Origin: JAVBSN01 sp031556525
Lineage (GTDB): Bacteria; Bacillota; Clostridia; Lachnospirales; Lachnospiraceae
Assembly: GCA_031556525.1 (NCBI GenBank)
Contig: JAVBSS010000014.1
Coordinates: forward strand, 62,001-126,000
Direction: 5' to 3'
Length of the DNA stretch: 64,000 nt
Position numbers and translations under genes: made by a program. Each line of letters starts with the position of its first letter. The stretch's first letter is position 1. This document shows positions 25,313-33,394 of this stretch, piece after piece. The notes under the pieces were generated by a model. It did no database searches. It saw only the letters and a program-made list of their open reading frames with translations, and was not told where the DNA came from.

Positions 25313-26152
25313 ATGAACAAATCCACTAAAGATACTATTGATAGGCTACGACCCATAGATGATACATTCTTTCATAAGCTTGTAGAAGATTTAGAGTTTT
25401 GTGAGGAACTATTACGTATAATATTAGACAAATCTGATTTACATATTATTAGTTCAGAACCACAGAAAAGTCTTAGAAATATTAATGGTCGCTCTGTTAT
25501 TATTGACGTTCTTTGTGTTGACGATACTGGCAACTATTATAATATAGAAGTCCAGAAAGATAATAACGATAATCATATTAAAAGAGCTCGATACAATGCT
25601 TCAAATATTGATACCTATATTTCTGAAAAAGGAAGCTCTTTTGAAGAATTACCCGATGTATATATTATTTATATATCCTCATTTGATGTATTCCAATTAG
25701 GAAAAACTATTTATCATATTCATTCTTTTATCGAAGAAACTAATACTATTATCGATAATGGATACCACGAGATATTTGTTAATACTTATATAGATGATGG
25801 TACTGATATTGCTGGATTAATGCAGCTATTCAAACAATCCAACATACCAAATGATACTAGATATCCGTATATATGCAGAAAAATAAGAGGTTTTAAAGAA
25901 GGAAAGGAGCAAGATACTATGTGTGAAGTTGTTGAAGAATATGCAAGAAATTATGCACTAGAATATGCTAAAGAGTATGCTGTAGAATACGCTAAAGAGT
26001 ACGCTGTAGAATATGCTAAAGAACAAGCTAAGAAATCTGCCTTATTACTAATTGAACAAGGGTTTGATAATGAATTTATTAACCATATCACTAATTTAGA
26101 TTATGATATTATACAAGAACTTCGTGATAATATATCTGTTCAATCATCTTAG
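25313..26152 (+). CDS. Rpn-family PD-(D/E)XK nuclease (transposase_31-like)
   Basis: DNA endonuclease-like protein of 279 residues from the Rpn/PD-(D/E)XK transposase family, whose members in E. coli promote RecA-independent recombination and have been linked to phage defence. The core shows VIIDVLCVDD (Asp65) and YYNIEVQ (Glu79, Gln81), the D-x13-ExQ active site, after the family N terminus RLRPIDDTFFHKLVED. The C terminus is helical with three copies of an 8-residue EYAKEYAV-like repeat. The open frame extends 68 codons upstream, but GGAGG before the ATG at 25313 fixes the start. An internal start at 25919 is described separately. It is a single-gene unit between terminators. Confidence 0.85.
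   Translation: MNKSTKDTIDRLRPIDDTFFHKLVEDLEFCEELLRIILDKSDLHIISSEPQKSLRNINGRSVIIDVLCVDDTGNYYNIEVQKDNNDNHIKRARYNASNIDTYISEKGSSFEELPDVYIIYISSFDVFQLGKTIYHIHSFIEETNTIIDNGYHEIFVNTYIDDGTDIAGLMQLFKQSNIPNDTRYPYICRKIRGFKEGKEQDTMCEVVEEYARNYALEYAKEYAVEYAKEYAVEYAKEQAKKSALLLIEQGFDNEFINHITNLDYDIIQELRDNISVQSS
25919..26152 (+). CDS. Predicted internal RpnS-type product from an in-frame start
   Basis: Inside the Rpn gene, AAAGGAG (25903-25909) stands nine bases before an in-frame ATG (codon 203). Translation from there would give the 77-residue C-terminal part, MCEVVEEYARNYALEYAK and onward, with the EYAKEYAV repeats and the final helical segment but no nuclease core. In E. coli, rpn genes make such short C-terminal proteins that block the toxicity of the full-length nuclease. 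The ribosome site is as strong as that of the main start. Expression is inferred. Confidence 0.55.
   Translation: MCEVVEEYARNYALEYAKEYAVEYAKEYAVEYAKEQAKKSALLLIEQGFDNEFINHITNLDYDIIQELRDNISVQSS
25961..26032 (+). repeat. In-frame 24-bp tandem repeat in the Rpn gene (three units)
   Basis: Three consecutive 24-base units encode EYAKEYAV, EYAKEYAV and EYAKEQAK. The second copy differs from the first only at third codon positions (TAT/TAC). Unit number could change by slippage without breaking the frame, altering the length of both the full protein and the internal product. Confidence 0.85.
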
Positions 26153-26184
26153 TGATATTATAGAATATCTTAACTCTTTCCTAA

Positions 26185-26232
26185 ATAATGGGTCTGTCAG
26201 ACTAATAAAATAGTGTGACAGACCCATTATTT
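26185..26232. terminator. Bidirectional terminator between the Rpn gene and luxS
   Basis: AATAATGGGTCTGTC pairs perfectly with GACAGACCCATTATT around an 18-base loop, with A/T runs outside. It lies between two convergent gene ends. Confidence 0.9.
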
Positions 26233-26236
26233 ATAT

Positions 26237-26716
26237 TTATTCAGAATACACTAATCTACTCTCATCAATATTGTCTAATACTTCCGTTAAATACTTATTG
26301 GCAACATATTTTGCCATTGGTAAGTTAAGATCAAGATAATTTCCGCAGTCCCTCGCTGCTGCTCCTGGAATAGCTCCCTCATAATCTCTAACAAATGCAA
26401 ACATCGCCTTTAATAAATCAACAACATCTCTAGATTCATAATCTCCAGCTAGGATAAGATAAAATCCTGTTCTACATCCCATAGGTCCAAAATATACAGT
26501 CTTATCTTTATACATTTCATCATTTCTTAAAAATGTCGCTCCTAAATGCTCTATTGCATGCATTTCAGCAGTATTCATAACGGGTTCAAAATTAGGTCTT
26601 GTCATTCTAATATCAAAAGTTGTAACTACTTCACTTCCTACGTGATCTTTTCTTGATACATATACACCTGTAAGTAATGTTAAATGATTAACTGTAAAAC
26701 TTGCTATTTTCTCCAT
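26237..26716 (-). CDS. luxS: S-ribosylhomocysteine lyase
   Basis: Splits S-ribosylhomocysteine into homocysteine and DPD, the precursor of autoinducer-2, in the activated methyl cycle. The metal site is HAIEH (His53 and His57) with the third ligand Cys in AARDCGNYLDLNL; the catalytic Cys lies in GPMGCRTGFYL. Length, 159 residues, is normal. Its start overlaps the stop of mtnN by one base, so the two consecutive enzymes of the pathway are translationally coupled. Confidence 0.97.
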   Translation of the reverse strand: MEKIASFTVNHLTLLTGVYVSRKDHVGSEVVTTFDIRMTRPNFEPVMNTAEMHAIEHLGATFLRNDEMYKDKTVYFGPMGCRTGFYLILAGDYESRDVVDLLKAMFAFVRDYEGAIPGAAARDCGNYLDLNLPMAKYVANKYLTEVLDNIDESRLVYSE

Positions 26717-27408
26717 TATAATCCACCTACCATTTCTATCATTAATTTAACTGAATGTTCAATTGCCTTAGCCTCAAAAGTTGGATAATCTACATGTGCA
26801 CTGTCATCCGCTTTATCAGATATAGCTCTTATAATCAAAAATGGAATATTATTTAAATATGCTGCATGGGCAATAGCCGCACCTTCCATTTCTGTACAAC
26901 AACCATCAAACGTATTAACCAACCAATCTTTCTTATCCTTATCTGATATAAATTGATCTCCTGTTACAACTCTACCTTCGTGCACTTTAATATCTGTATT
27001 TACTTTCTCACAAGCTTCCCTAGCTATCTTTCTAAGAGTATCATCTGCTTCAAATGATAATACTTCCATACGAGGTATTTGTCCAACAGGGTATCCGAAA
27101 GCTACTGCATCCATATCATGCTCTAGAGCATCTGTAGATAGCACGATATCCCCTATATCAATCTTTGCTTGAAGAGAACCTGCTATACCTGTATTAATCA
27201 CCATATTTACATCAAATGTATCTATTAATATCTGTGTACAACATGCTGCATTTACTTTACCAATTCCTGCTCGTACTACCACTACATCCTTATCTTCAAG
27301 TTTACCTTTATAAAAATCCATTGAAGCTTTGTTAACCACTTCAACATCTGTCATATTTTCTTTTAACTTTGCAACTTCTTCATCCATTGCTCCTATAATT
27401 CCTAACAT
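26716..27408 (-). CDS. mtnN: 5'-methylthioadenosine/S-adenosylhomocysteine nucleosidase
   Basis: Hydrolyses S-adenosylhomocysteine and methylthioadenosine to adenine plus the thioribose, providing the LuxS substrate. Landmarks are MLGIIGAMDEEVAKL at the start, NTGIAGSLQ near residue 75, EMEGAAIAHAAY (purine and ribose contacts) near 172 and the catalytic Asp in IRAISDKADDSA near 197. It has 230 residues. AAGGAGG precedes the ATG. It forms a two-gene operon with luxS. Confidence 0.97.
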   Translation of the reverse strand: MLGIIGAMDEEVAKLKENMTDVEVVNKASMDFYKGKLEDKDVVVVRAGIGKVNAACCTQILIDTFDVNMVINTGIAGSLQAKIDIGDIVLSTDALEHDMDAVAFGYPVGQIPRMEVLSFEADDTLRKIAREACEKVNTDIKVHEGRVVTGDQFISDKDKKDWLVNTFDGCCTEMEGAAIAHAAYLNNIPFLIIRAISDKADDSAHVDYPTFEAKAIEHSVKLMIEMVGGL

Positions 27409-27505
27409 AATTATCCTCCTTGGTAAAATATTTTACTATGTAAGATTATCATAATGGAATACGAATTACAATGGGGAGTTAATATAGTTCCGCCTTCCGT
27501 TACTC

Positions 27506-27754
27506 TACTTTATTCAAATTCGCCGTGCCTCTAGCTTTGTAAAAACTTCGTTTTTCCTCGCTAGACGGGCATCCGCCCTATAGCATTACTTTACTTTATT
27601 CAAATCCGCCGTGCCTCTAGCTTCGTAAAAACTTCGTTTTTTCTCGCTAGACGGGCTTCCGCCCTATAGCATTACTTTACTCTTATTCAAATCCCAGTGC
27701 CTCTAGCTTCGTAAAAACTTCGTTTTTCCTCGCTAGACGGGCTTCCGCCCTATA
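27506..27754. repeat. Three tandem copies of an 86-bp hairpin-rich unit
   Basis: Units begin near 27506, 27592 and 27678 with TACTTTATTCAAAT. Each holds two hairpins: CTAGC-...-GCTAG enclosing AAAAAC-TTC-GTTTTT, and GGGC-TTCC-GCCC. Copies differ at a few bases. They sit between the mtnN start (27408) and the groEL terminator; the remaining sequence 27409-27505 shows nothing I can support. No open frame or spacer pattern is present, so it is not a CRISPR. Confidence 0.85.
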
Positions 27755-27762
27755 AAATATAA

Positions 27763-27805
27763 AAAACAAGCTATCATGAGAGTAAACTCTCAGATAGCTT
27801 GTTTT
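27763..27805. terminator. Terminator of groESL
   Basis: AAAACAAGCTATC pairs perfectly with GATAGCTTGTTTT, and inside it GAGAGT pairs with ACTCTC. It lies 28 bases beyond the groEL stop, next to the tandem repeat. Confidence 0.92.
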
Positions 27806-27832
27806 CCACATTTTGCACTGCGGATTTGAATG

Positions 27833-29461
27833 CTACATCATTCCCATGCCGCCACCTGGCATAGCTGGCATCGCTGGCATATCTTCTTTTATATCTGCTA
27901 CTACTGATTCTGTAGTAAGCAATGTTGATGCTACTGATGTTGCATTTTGTAATGCACTTCTTGTTACTTTAACAGGATCAATTATTCCTGCTTCTTCTAT
28001 CATATTTACATATACTTCTCTAAGGGCATCGAATCCTATACCTACTTCTGATTCTTTTACCTTATTGATGATTACTGAACCTTCAAGTCCTGCATTTCCA
28101 GCTATATGGAATAATGGAGCTTCTAATGCTTTAAGAACTATTTCTGCACCAGTCTTCTCATCACCTGTTAATGTGTCTGCTAATTTAGCTACTTCTTTGC
28201 TTGCATGAATATAAGCAGAACCACCACCTGAAATAATTCCTTCTTCTACGGCTGCTCTTGTTGCTGCTAAAGCATCTTCCATACGAAGTTTAGCTTCTTT
28301 CATCTCTGTTTCAGTAGCAGCACCTACTCTAATTACAGCAACTCCACCTGCCAATTTAGCAAGTCTTTCTTGAAGTTTCTCTTTATCAAATTCCGAAGTA
28401 GTATCTTCTATTTGTGATTTGATTAAACTAATTCTTCCTGTAATCTCATCCTTAAGTCCAAAACCATCTACAATTATAGTATTTTCTTTCTCTACTCTTA
28501 CACTCTTAGCACGACCTAATTGATCTAATGTAGTCTCTTTAAGGTCTAATCCTAATTCTTCAGTAATTAATTGACCACCAGTTAAGATAGCAATATCTTC
28601 TAGCATTGCTTTTCTTCTATCACCATAACCTGGAGCCTTAACACCTACTACTTGGAATGTTCCTCTTAATTTATTTAAGATTAACGTAGTTAATGCTTCA
28701 CCTTCAATATCTTCTGCAATTATAAGTAATTTTTGACCACTTTGAACTATTTGCTCTAATATCGGAAGAATCTCTTGAATATTAGCTATCTTCTTATCAG
28801 TAATTAGTATATATGGATTATCTAACTCTGCAACCATTTTTTCCATGTCTGTTGACATGTAAGCTGATATATAACCTCTATCAAATTGCATACCTTCTAC
28901 TAAATCTAATTCTGTTTGCATAGTTTTAGACTCTTCAATAGTGATAACACCATCTTTTGATACTTTTTCCATAGCATCTGCTACCATCGTACCAACGCTT
29001 TCATCACCTGCTGATATCGAAGCAACTTTAGCAATTTGTTCTTTACCATTGATTGCTTGACTCATGTTGCTAATAGCTTCAACTGCTACGTCACTTGCTT
29101 TCTTCATACCTTTTCTTAAAATAATAGGATTAGCTCCTGCTGCAAGATTCTTCATACCCGCATTAATCATTGCTTGTGCTAATACAGTAGCTGTAGTAGT
29201 ACCATCGCCTGCAACATCATTAGTCTTAGTTGCAACTTCTTTAACTATTTGTGCACCCATATTTTCAAATGCATCTTCTAATTCAATATCTTTTGCAATT
29301 GTAACACCATCATTAGTAATTAATGGTGCTCCATATGATTTTGCAAGCACAACATTTCTTCCTTTAGGTCCTAATGTTACTCTTACTGTATCTGCTAATT
29401 GATTTACACCTGATTCAAGAGCTTTTCTAGCTTCTGCTCCATATTTAATTTCTTTTGCCAT
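27833..29461 (-). CDS. groEL: Chaperonin GroEL
   Basis: 60-kDa chaperonin forming the double heptameric ring that folds proteins with GroES. The 542-residue sequence begins MAKEIKYGAEARKALESGVNQLADTVRVTLGPKGRNVVL and ends in the typical glycine-methionine tail PGGGMGMM. ATP-site motifs VTLGPKGRN, NDGVTIAKDIEL and DVAGDGTTTATVLAQA are intact. AAGGAG precedes the ATG. It follows groES by 32 bases and is controlled from the CIRCE element upstream of groES. Confidence 0.99.
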   Translation of the reverse strand: MAKEIKYGAEARKALESGVNQLADTVRVTLGPKGRNVVLAKSYGAPLITNDGVTIAKDIELEDAFENMGAQIVKEVATKTNDVAGDGTTTATVLAQAMINAGMKNLAAGANPIILRKGMKKASDVAVEAISNMSQAINGKEQIAKVASISAGDESVGTMVADAMEKVSKDGVITIEESKTMQTELDLVEGMQFDRGYISAYMSTDMEKMVAELDNPYILITDKKIANIQEILPILEQIVQSGQKLLIIAEDIEGEALTTLILNKLRGTFQVVGVKAPGYGDRRKAMLEDIAILTGGQLITEELGLDLKETTLDQLGRAKSVRVEKENTIIVDGFGLKDEITGRISLIKSQIEDTTSEFDKEKLQERLAKLAGGVAVIRVGAATETEMKEAKLRMEDALAATRAAVEEGIISGGGSAYIHASKEVAKLADTLTGDEKTGAEIVLKALEAPLFHIAGNAGLEGSVIINKVKESEVGIGFDALREVYVNMIEEAGIIDPVKVTRSALQNATSVASTLLTTESVVADIKEDMPAMPAMPGGGMGMM

Positions 29462-29493
29462 TGTTTTATATCTCCTTTAATAAATTATTTATA

Positions 29494-29778
29494 TTACTCT
29501 ACTATTGCATGAATATCAGATTGCTTAATTACGATATACTCTACGTCTTCTAACTTAACATCTGTTCCTGCATATCTACTATAAATAACTTTATCGCCTT
29601 CCTTAACTTCCATTATAACTTTCTCACCATCTACAACTGTACCTGGTCCTACAGCTACTACCTCAGCATATTGTGGCTTATCTTGAGAACTAGTTGGTAA
29701 TACAATACCTGATTTAGTTGTCTCTTCTGCTACACATTGTTTAAGTACTACTCTGTCTCCTAATGGTTTTAAAATCAT
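29494..29778 (-). CDS. groES: Co-chaperonin GroES
   Basis: 10-kDa lid of the GroEL chamber. Its 94 residues start MILKPLGDRVVLKQ and include the mobile loop (EETTKSGIVLP) and roof region, ending VIKQSDIHAIVE. AAGGAGG precedes the ATG. It is the first gene of the groES-groEL operon, with a CIRCE operator 37 bases upstream. Confidence 0.98.
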   Translation of the reverse strand: MILKPLGDRVVLKQCVAEETTKSGIVLPTSSQDKPQYAEVVAVGPGTVVDGEKVIMEVKEGDKVIYSRYAGTDVKLEDVEYIVIKQSDIHAIVE

Positions 29779-29815
29779 TTTATATTCCTCCTTAAATTAA
29801 CTATTATTCTTATTT

Positions 29816-29842
29816 TTAGCACTCACTTAATCCGAGTGCTAA
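29816..29842 (-). promoter_or_regulatory. CIRCE element of groESL
   Basis: A perfect TTAGCACTC-N9-GAGTGCTAA palindrome 37 bases before the groES start, the HrcA operator. It is one of two in the window. hrcA itself is not present here. Confidence 0.95.
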
Positions 29843-29929
29843 CATAAGTATCATTTTATACTATTCTAGAAAAAAATCAATACCTATTTTATAAATTTTT
29901 CATTAAAATGGAAATTATAGATATTTAAT

Positions 29930-30805
29930 TTATTTTCCTATTCCCTGCTCTCTTCCATAATAAAATAAATACTGTTGAGCATATCCTCCAAGCTCTCCGT
30001 ATTTCTTATATGCATATTCTTCAATTAATGGTTTGGGTGTATCTTGTTTTAAGTATAGATCTTCCATTATACGTTTCATCCAAACATCTACTGGAAATAC
30101 TTCTCTTCTTCCTAATCCAAATAGTAATACACAGTTGGCTACCTTCTCACCTACTCCTTTTATGGTTATAAGTAATTCCCTAGCTTCTCTCCATTCCATA
30201 TCACTTAATTTTTCTAAGGAAACTTCTCCACTATATACCTTTTCACATGCATTTTTAATATATGGTGCTCTAAATCCTACCTTACACTTTCTTAAGTCAT
30301 CTTCACTAACATTTACAAGTTGTTCTACAGTTGGAAATGCATAATCCGTTTCTCCATTTCCTATATCTATAGGATTTCCATATTCTCTAGAGATTGTCCT
30401 AACAATTTGTTTAATATGAGGTATCTGTTTATTTTGTGAAATAATAAATGATATTAATATCTCAAAAAACTCCTGATTAATAATTCTTATGCCACTCTTT
30501 GCATTTATAGCACTTTCTAATAAAGAATCGCACTCTAATATTTTGTTTTTAATATCTGCATAATCTCTATCAATGTCAAAATAGTTACGCCAAATATTTT
30601 CAAAATCTTCTATGCTAGTATTATAAAATATAACTTTATTATCTAATTGCTTTATATGTAAATATTTATTCATTGCTACTAAACTATATTCATCCTCATT
30701 TATTTTATCAAAATGAAAACATTGTCCACATTCTAATACTTGAGTAATGTTAAAATCAGATATATTATTAATAATCACATCTAAATTATCTTGTATAATT
30801 TCCAT
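29930..30805 (-). CDS. 8-oxoguanine DNA glycosylase, OGG1-like (HhH-GPD)
   Basis: Base-excision repair enzyme of 291 residues. The N-terminal OGG-type domain contains FNITQVLECGQCFHF. The helix-hairpin-helix-GPD domain has LLITIKGVGEKVANCVLLFGLG with the catalytic Lys, and VFPVDVWMKRIM with the catalytic Asp, in the spacing of human OGG1 (GVGTKVAD and PVDVHM). It is therefore expected to act as a bifunctional glycosylase/lyase on oxidised guanine. AGGAGG precedes the ATG. It is monocistronic; a multi-hairpin repeat lies upstream. Confidence 0.9.
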   Translation of the reverse strand: MEIIQDNLDVIINNISDFNITQVLECGQCFHFDKINEDEYSLVAMNKYLHIKQLDNKVIFYNTSIEDFENIWRNYFDIDRDYADIKNKILECDSLLESAINAKSGIRIINQEFFEILISFIISQNKQIPHIKQIVRTISREYGNPIDIGNGETDYAFPTVEQLVNVSEDDLRKCKVGFRAPYIKNACEKVYSGEVSLEKLSDMEWREARELLITIKGVGEKVANCVLLFGLGRREVFPVDVWMKRIMEDLYLKQDTPKPLIEEYAYKKYGELGGYAQQYLFYYGREQGIGK

Positions 30806-30851
30806 TTCAAATTCCTCCTAATGTATATAAATAAATTCTAATTATCTTTGT

Positions 30852-31057
30852 ATATATGGTATACTATTATCACTTGACGAGGTGTTTTCGAGTCTAGTGA
30901 GAATGCATACCTAGACACTTGACGACTGGCAGAGAACTTGGTGAGGTATTTTCGAACCTAGTCGTAGCCGTATCTTGTAATTGACTGAGGTATTTTCGAA
31001 GTCAATGTAAAGATTGTGTTTTCGAGTTTAGTGTATATGGTATACTATTATCACTTA
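30852..31057 (+). repeat. Dispersed multi-hairpin repeat, copy 2 (expanded)
   Basis: The longest copy. It begins and ends with GGTATACTATTATCACTT and contains four variants of a hairpin whose loop is GAGGTNTTTTCGA or part of it: CTTGAC-...-GTCTAG, CTTGGT-...-ACCTAG, TTGACT-...-AGTCAA (perfect stem) and a partial last one. AATGCATACCTAGACACTTGACGA matches the other copies. It occupies most of the 317-base gap between the divergent glycosylase and DUF6062 genes; the rest shows nothing else. The changing stems around a constant loop indicate paired bases under selection or repeated duplication. Confidence 0.75.
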
Positions 31058-31122
31058 GCAAATTGCACTACCCAAACGTCTACATTATAACATATTTAAA
31101 CTTATATCTGAAAGGAAAAAAC

Positions 31123-31839
31123 ATGAAAGAACAACTATATACAATACCTGTAACTGACGCTTTTAATACTGACTGTGAATGTCCACTATGTCATATTCGT
31201 AATGAACTTGAAAAAAATGCAATTGAATATACCATGGGGCCTAGCTATATGGAAGATGATAACAGAGCAATGACTGATGAATTAGGATTTTGCCCTAATC
31301 ATATCAAAAAATTATATCTCCAAAAAAACAGACTTGGTCTAGCACTTATGCTAAAAACACATACAGACAAAACAATTCGTGACCTTAAATTATTATCTGA
31401 AAATAAACCTCTTGCTTCTGGTGGACTATTCAAAAAAACTTCTGTTTCTTCAGTAAGTGAGTATATCGAAAAATTAGAAAACACTTGCTTTATCTGCCAA
31501 CGAATTGATGCTACATCTAGACGTTATACAAACACTATATTTCACATGTGGAAAAAGGATGATGAATTCAAAAAAGCTTTTTCTAATTGCAAAGGATTCT
31601 GTACATATCACTATGGGCTTTTATACGATGGTGGTCAGACAGAACTTAATAAGGATCAATACACTAACTTCTTAAATGATTTAAATACTGTATATTTTAC
31701 AAATATGGATCGAGTAAATGATGATATAGGTTGGTTTATTGATAAATTTGATTATCGATATAAAGATGAACCTTGGAAAAATTCTAAAGATGCTATTCCA
31801 AGAGGTATAATCAAAGCTAATCATACTTCTACCGAATAG
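31123..31839 (+). CDS. DUF6062 family protein, cysteine-rich
   Basis: Protein of 238 residues with no signal peptide or membrane segment. It has evenly spaced metal-site-like pairs: CECPLCHI near residue 18, FCPNH near 56, CFICQ near 124 and FCTYH near 163. This Cys/His pattern is what I recall for DUF6062, found mainly in Lachnospiraceae and relatives; no function is established. Four CxxC or CxxH pairs suggest two zinc sites or a redox role, which is inference. AAAGGA stands before the ATG at 31123; the frame opens 20 codons earlier with no ribosome site. Monocistronic. Confidence 0.75.
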   Translation: MKEQLYTIPVTDAFNTDCECPLCHIRNELEKNAIEYTMGPSYMEDDNRAMTDELGFCPNHIKKLYLQKNRLGLALMLKTHTDKTIRDLKLLSENKPLASGGLFKKTSVSSVSEYIEKLENTCFICQRIDATSRRYTNTIFHMWKKDDEFKKAFSNCKGFCTYHYGLLYDGGQTELNKDQYTNFLNDLNTVYFTNMDRVNDDIGWFIDKFDYRYKDEPWKNSKDAIPRGIIKANHTSTE

Positions 31840-31849
31840 ATGCCAAAAC

Positions 31850-31882
31850 AAAAGGAAGAACGCCTAATGTTCTTCCTTTTAT
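31850..31882. terminator. Bidirectional terminator after the DUF6062 gene
   Basis: AAAAGGAAGAAC pairs perfectly with GTTCTTCCTTTT around a 7-base loop, between convergent gene ends. Confidence 0.9.
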
Positions 31883-31885
31883 TTA

Positions 31886-32503
31886 TTATACTGCTTCATC
31901 TATTTTTTCAATTAACTTTCCTTCTATATCATCAGCTGTATAATCTTTTATACAATTTCTATACTCTGTTAACAATCCGTCATATATCATTCTATCCGCT
32001 AAAGCTATTTTGAAATCTGATGGACTTGCAAGAGATGGATTCTTTTCAAAAACTTTGACACCTGCATTATCTAATACCCTAGCAACAAATTCCGAACAAA
32101 AATATTTATACTCTCTAACAACAGGTTTATTAATCATTACACCAAAAATCCCTCTATAATTATATGAGTATTTTTGTTTATTAGCTTTAAATATATTAAT
32201 TTCTTCAACTACTCTATCATATTGTTCTACAGTTACTGGAACAGCAAATACTCTACAGGTTGTATCTCTATCCCGTCCAAATATTCCTGTATTTATATCT
32301 TCAGATATAAATCCACAATCAATAGGATTATTTACTCTCTTTCGTGCAAAACTATACATTTCATATAAGTTCATATCTAGTGCCAATGATGTATGGGCAA
32401 AAGGTTCTTTCGTATATGCTCTAATAAGCTTAGATGGTACTGTTGAAGTTCTTGATAGTAAAATATATACATATCTCTTATCTGTAATACTGTTATCTAT
32501 CAT
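31886..32503 (-). CDS. YiiX/NlpC-P60-like permuted papain-fold protein
   Basis: Protein of 205 residues resembling permuted NlpC/P60 (YiiX/YebB-like) cysteine hydrolases. The candidate catalytic His lies in PFAHTSLALD near residue 37 and the Cys in YFCSEFVARVLDNAG near residue 138; in permuted members the His precedes the Cys, as here. There is no signal peptide, so it is probably cytoplasmic. Two ATGs stand in tandem; the second (32503) has the better spacing from GAGG. It follows the DUF2225 gene by 19 bases. Substrate unknown. Confidence 0.65.
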   Translation of the reverse strand: MIDNSITDKRYVYILLSRTSTVPSKLIRAYTKEPFAHTSLALDMNLYEMYSFARKRVNNPIDCGFISEDINTGIFGRDRDTTCRVFAVPVTVEQYDRVVEEINIFKANKQKYSYNYRGIFGVMINKPVVREYKYFCSEFVARVLDNAGVKVFEKNPSLASPSDFKIALADRMIYDGLLTEYRNCIKDYTADDIEGKLIEKIDEAV

Positions 32504-32522
32504 CATATCCTCACCCTCTACT

Positions 32523-33353
32523 TTATCTTTTTATTTGGGTCCTTATCCTATCCTTTAAATCTAATGCTTCATCATGTATTCTTTTATTTCCATGTTTTGA
32601 TTGAATTACTTTTGCTAATAACCTTAAAGAACTCTCATATTCCTTTAATCTAAAAGCTAATTCTGCCACTAGATATGTTAACGTATCTTCATCCATTCCT
32701 GCTATAGGAAATGTTTCTTTTGAAAATGCTTGTAAAAATCCTTCATATGCATTTCTAATACACTCTAATTCTTGTTCTATAAGCTCTTGCTTTCTAATAT
32801 CATTTTCTTCCAATGACTCCATCTTACCTCTAGTCAGCCACGCAATTTTCAAACAAGTATATGCCCTCTCACCAAATTTACTTCCCTTAACAATGCAACA
32901 GGCTAACGCTAACTTATGTCTTAAAATAGCATCATCATAGCTGTAAAATTCCATACTATTGTCTATGCCTTTAAATCCTCTCGAAATATCAGATTTAATT
33001 TGTCTAATTTGATGTGAAGTTAAATGTGTAAAAAATCTCACTAATGCTGAATATCCACACTTAGAACATGTTATAGCATCATATTTCAAAGCATCTGCAA
33101 TAGCATATTTAGGACGTAAATCTGTATCGTGCCCACAAGACTTATTCTTTCCTACTTTAATAGTCTTAGCTTTAAATTCATTATCACAAACAGGACATAC
33201 ATATCCTTTTTCAAATAAAATATCCTTCTCATCAACTACTGTCTCTGTCTTTGTAACTGTTTTAGCCTCAGCTGTTTTTTTCTTATCTTCATATATATCA
33301 ACATCTTGAAATTGCTGTAATCCTAATTTATCTAAATCTGAAAATAATCCCAA
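32523..33353 (-). CDS. DUF2225 family zinc-ribbon protein
   Basis: Protein of 276 residues. CPVC near residue 53 and CSKCGY near residue 97 form the zinc-ribbon region with CGHDTDLRP between them, and the rest is helical and TPR-like (AERLA/LRLLAKVIQSKHGN type ending). This is the DUF2225 layout, of unknown function. The start is a TTG: GAGGAGG lies eight bases before it and no ATG is near. It appears to head a two-gene operon with the YiiX-like protein. Confidence 0.8.
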   Translation of the reverse strand: MGLFSDLDKLGLQQFQDVDIYEDKKKTAEAKTVTKTETVVDEKDILFEKGYVCPVCDNEFKAKTIKVGKNKSCGHDTDLRPKYAIADALKYDAITCSKCGYSALVRFFTHLTSHQIRQIKSDISRGFKGIDNSMEFYSYDDAILRHKLALACCIVKGSKFGERAYTCLKIAWLTRGKMESLEENDIRKQELIEQELECIRNAYEGFLQAFSKETFPIAGMDEDTLTYLVAELAFRLKEYESSLRLLAKVIQSKHGNKRIHDEALDLKDRIRTQIKR

Positions 33354-33394
33354 CCTAATATCCTCCTCAAAATACTTTCCTTACTGTATAATAA

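Noticed and set aside
27409..27505. SAM or SAH riboswitch upstream of mtnN-luxS
   Set aside because: The leader is short and shows no recognisable riboswitch core or terminator.
27506..27754. Possible CRISPR array
   Set aside because: The three 86-base units are directly contiguous, with no unique spacers between short repeats and no cas genes nearby.
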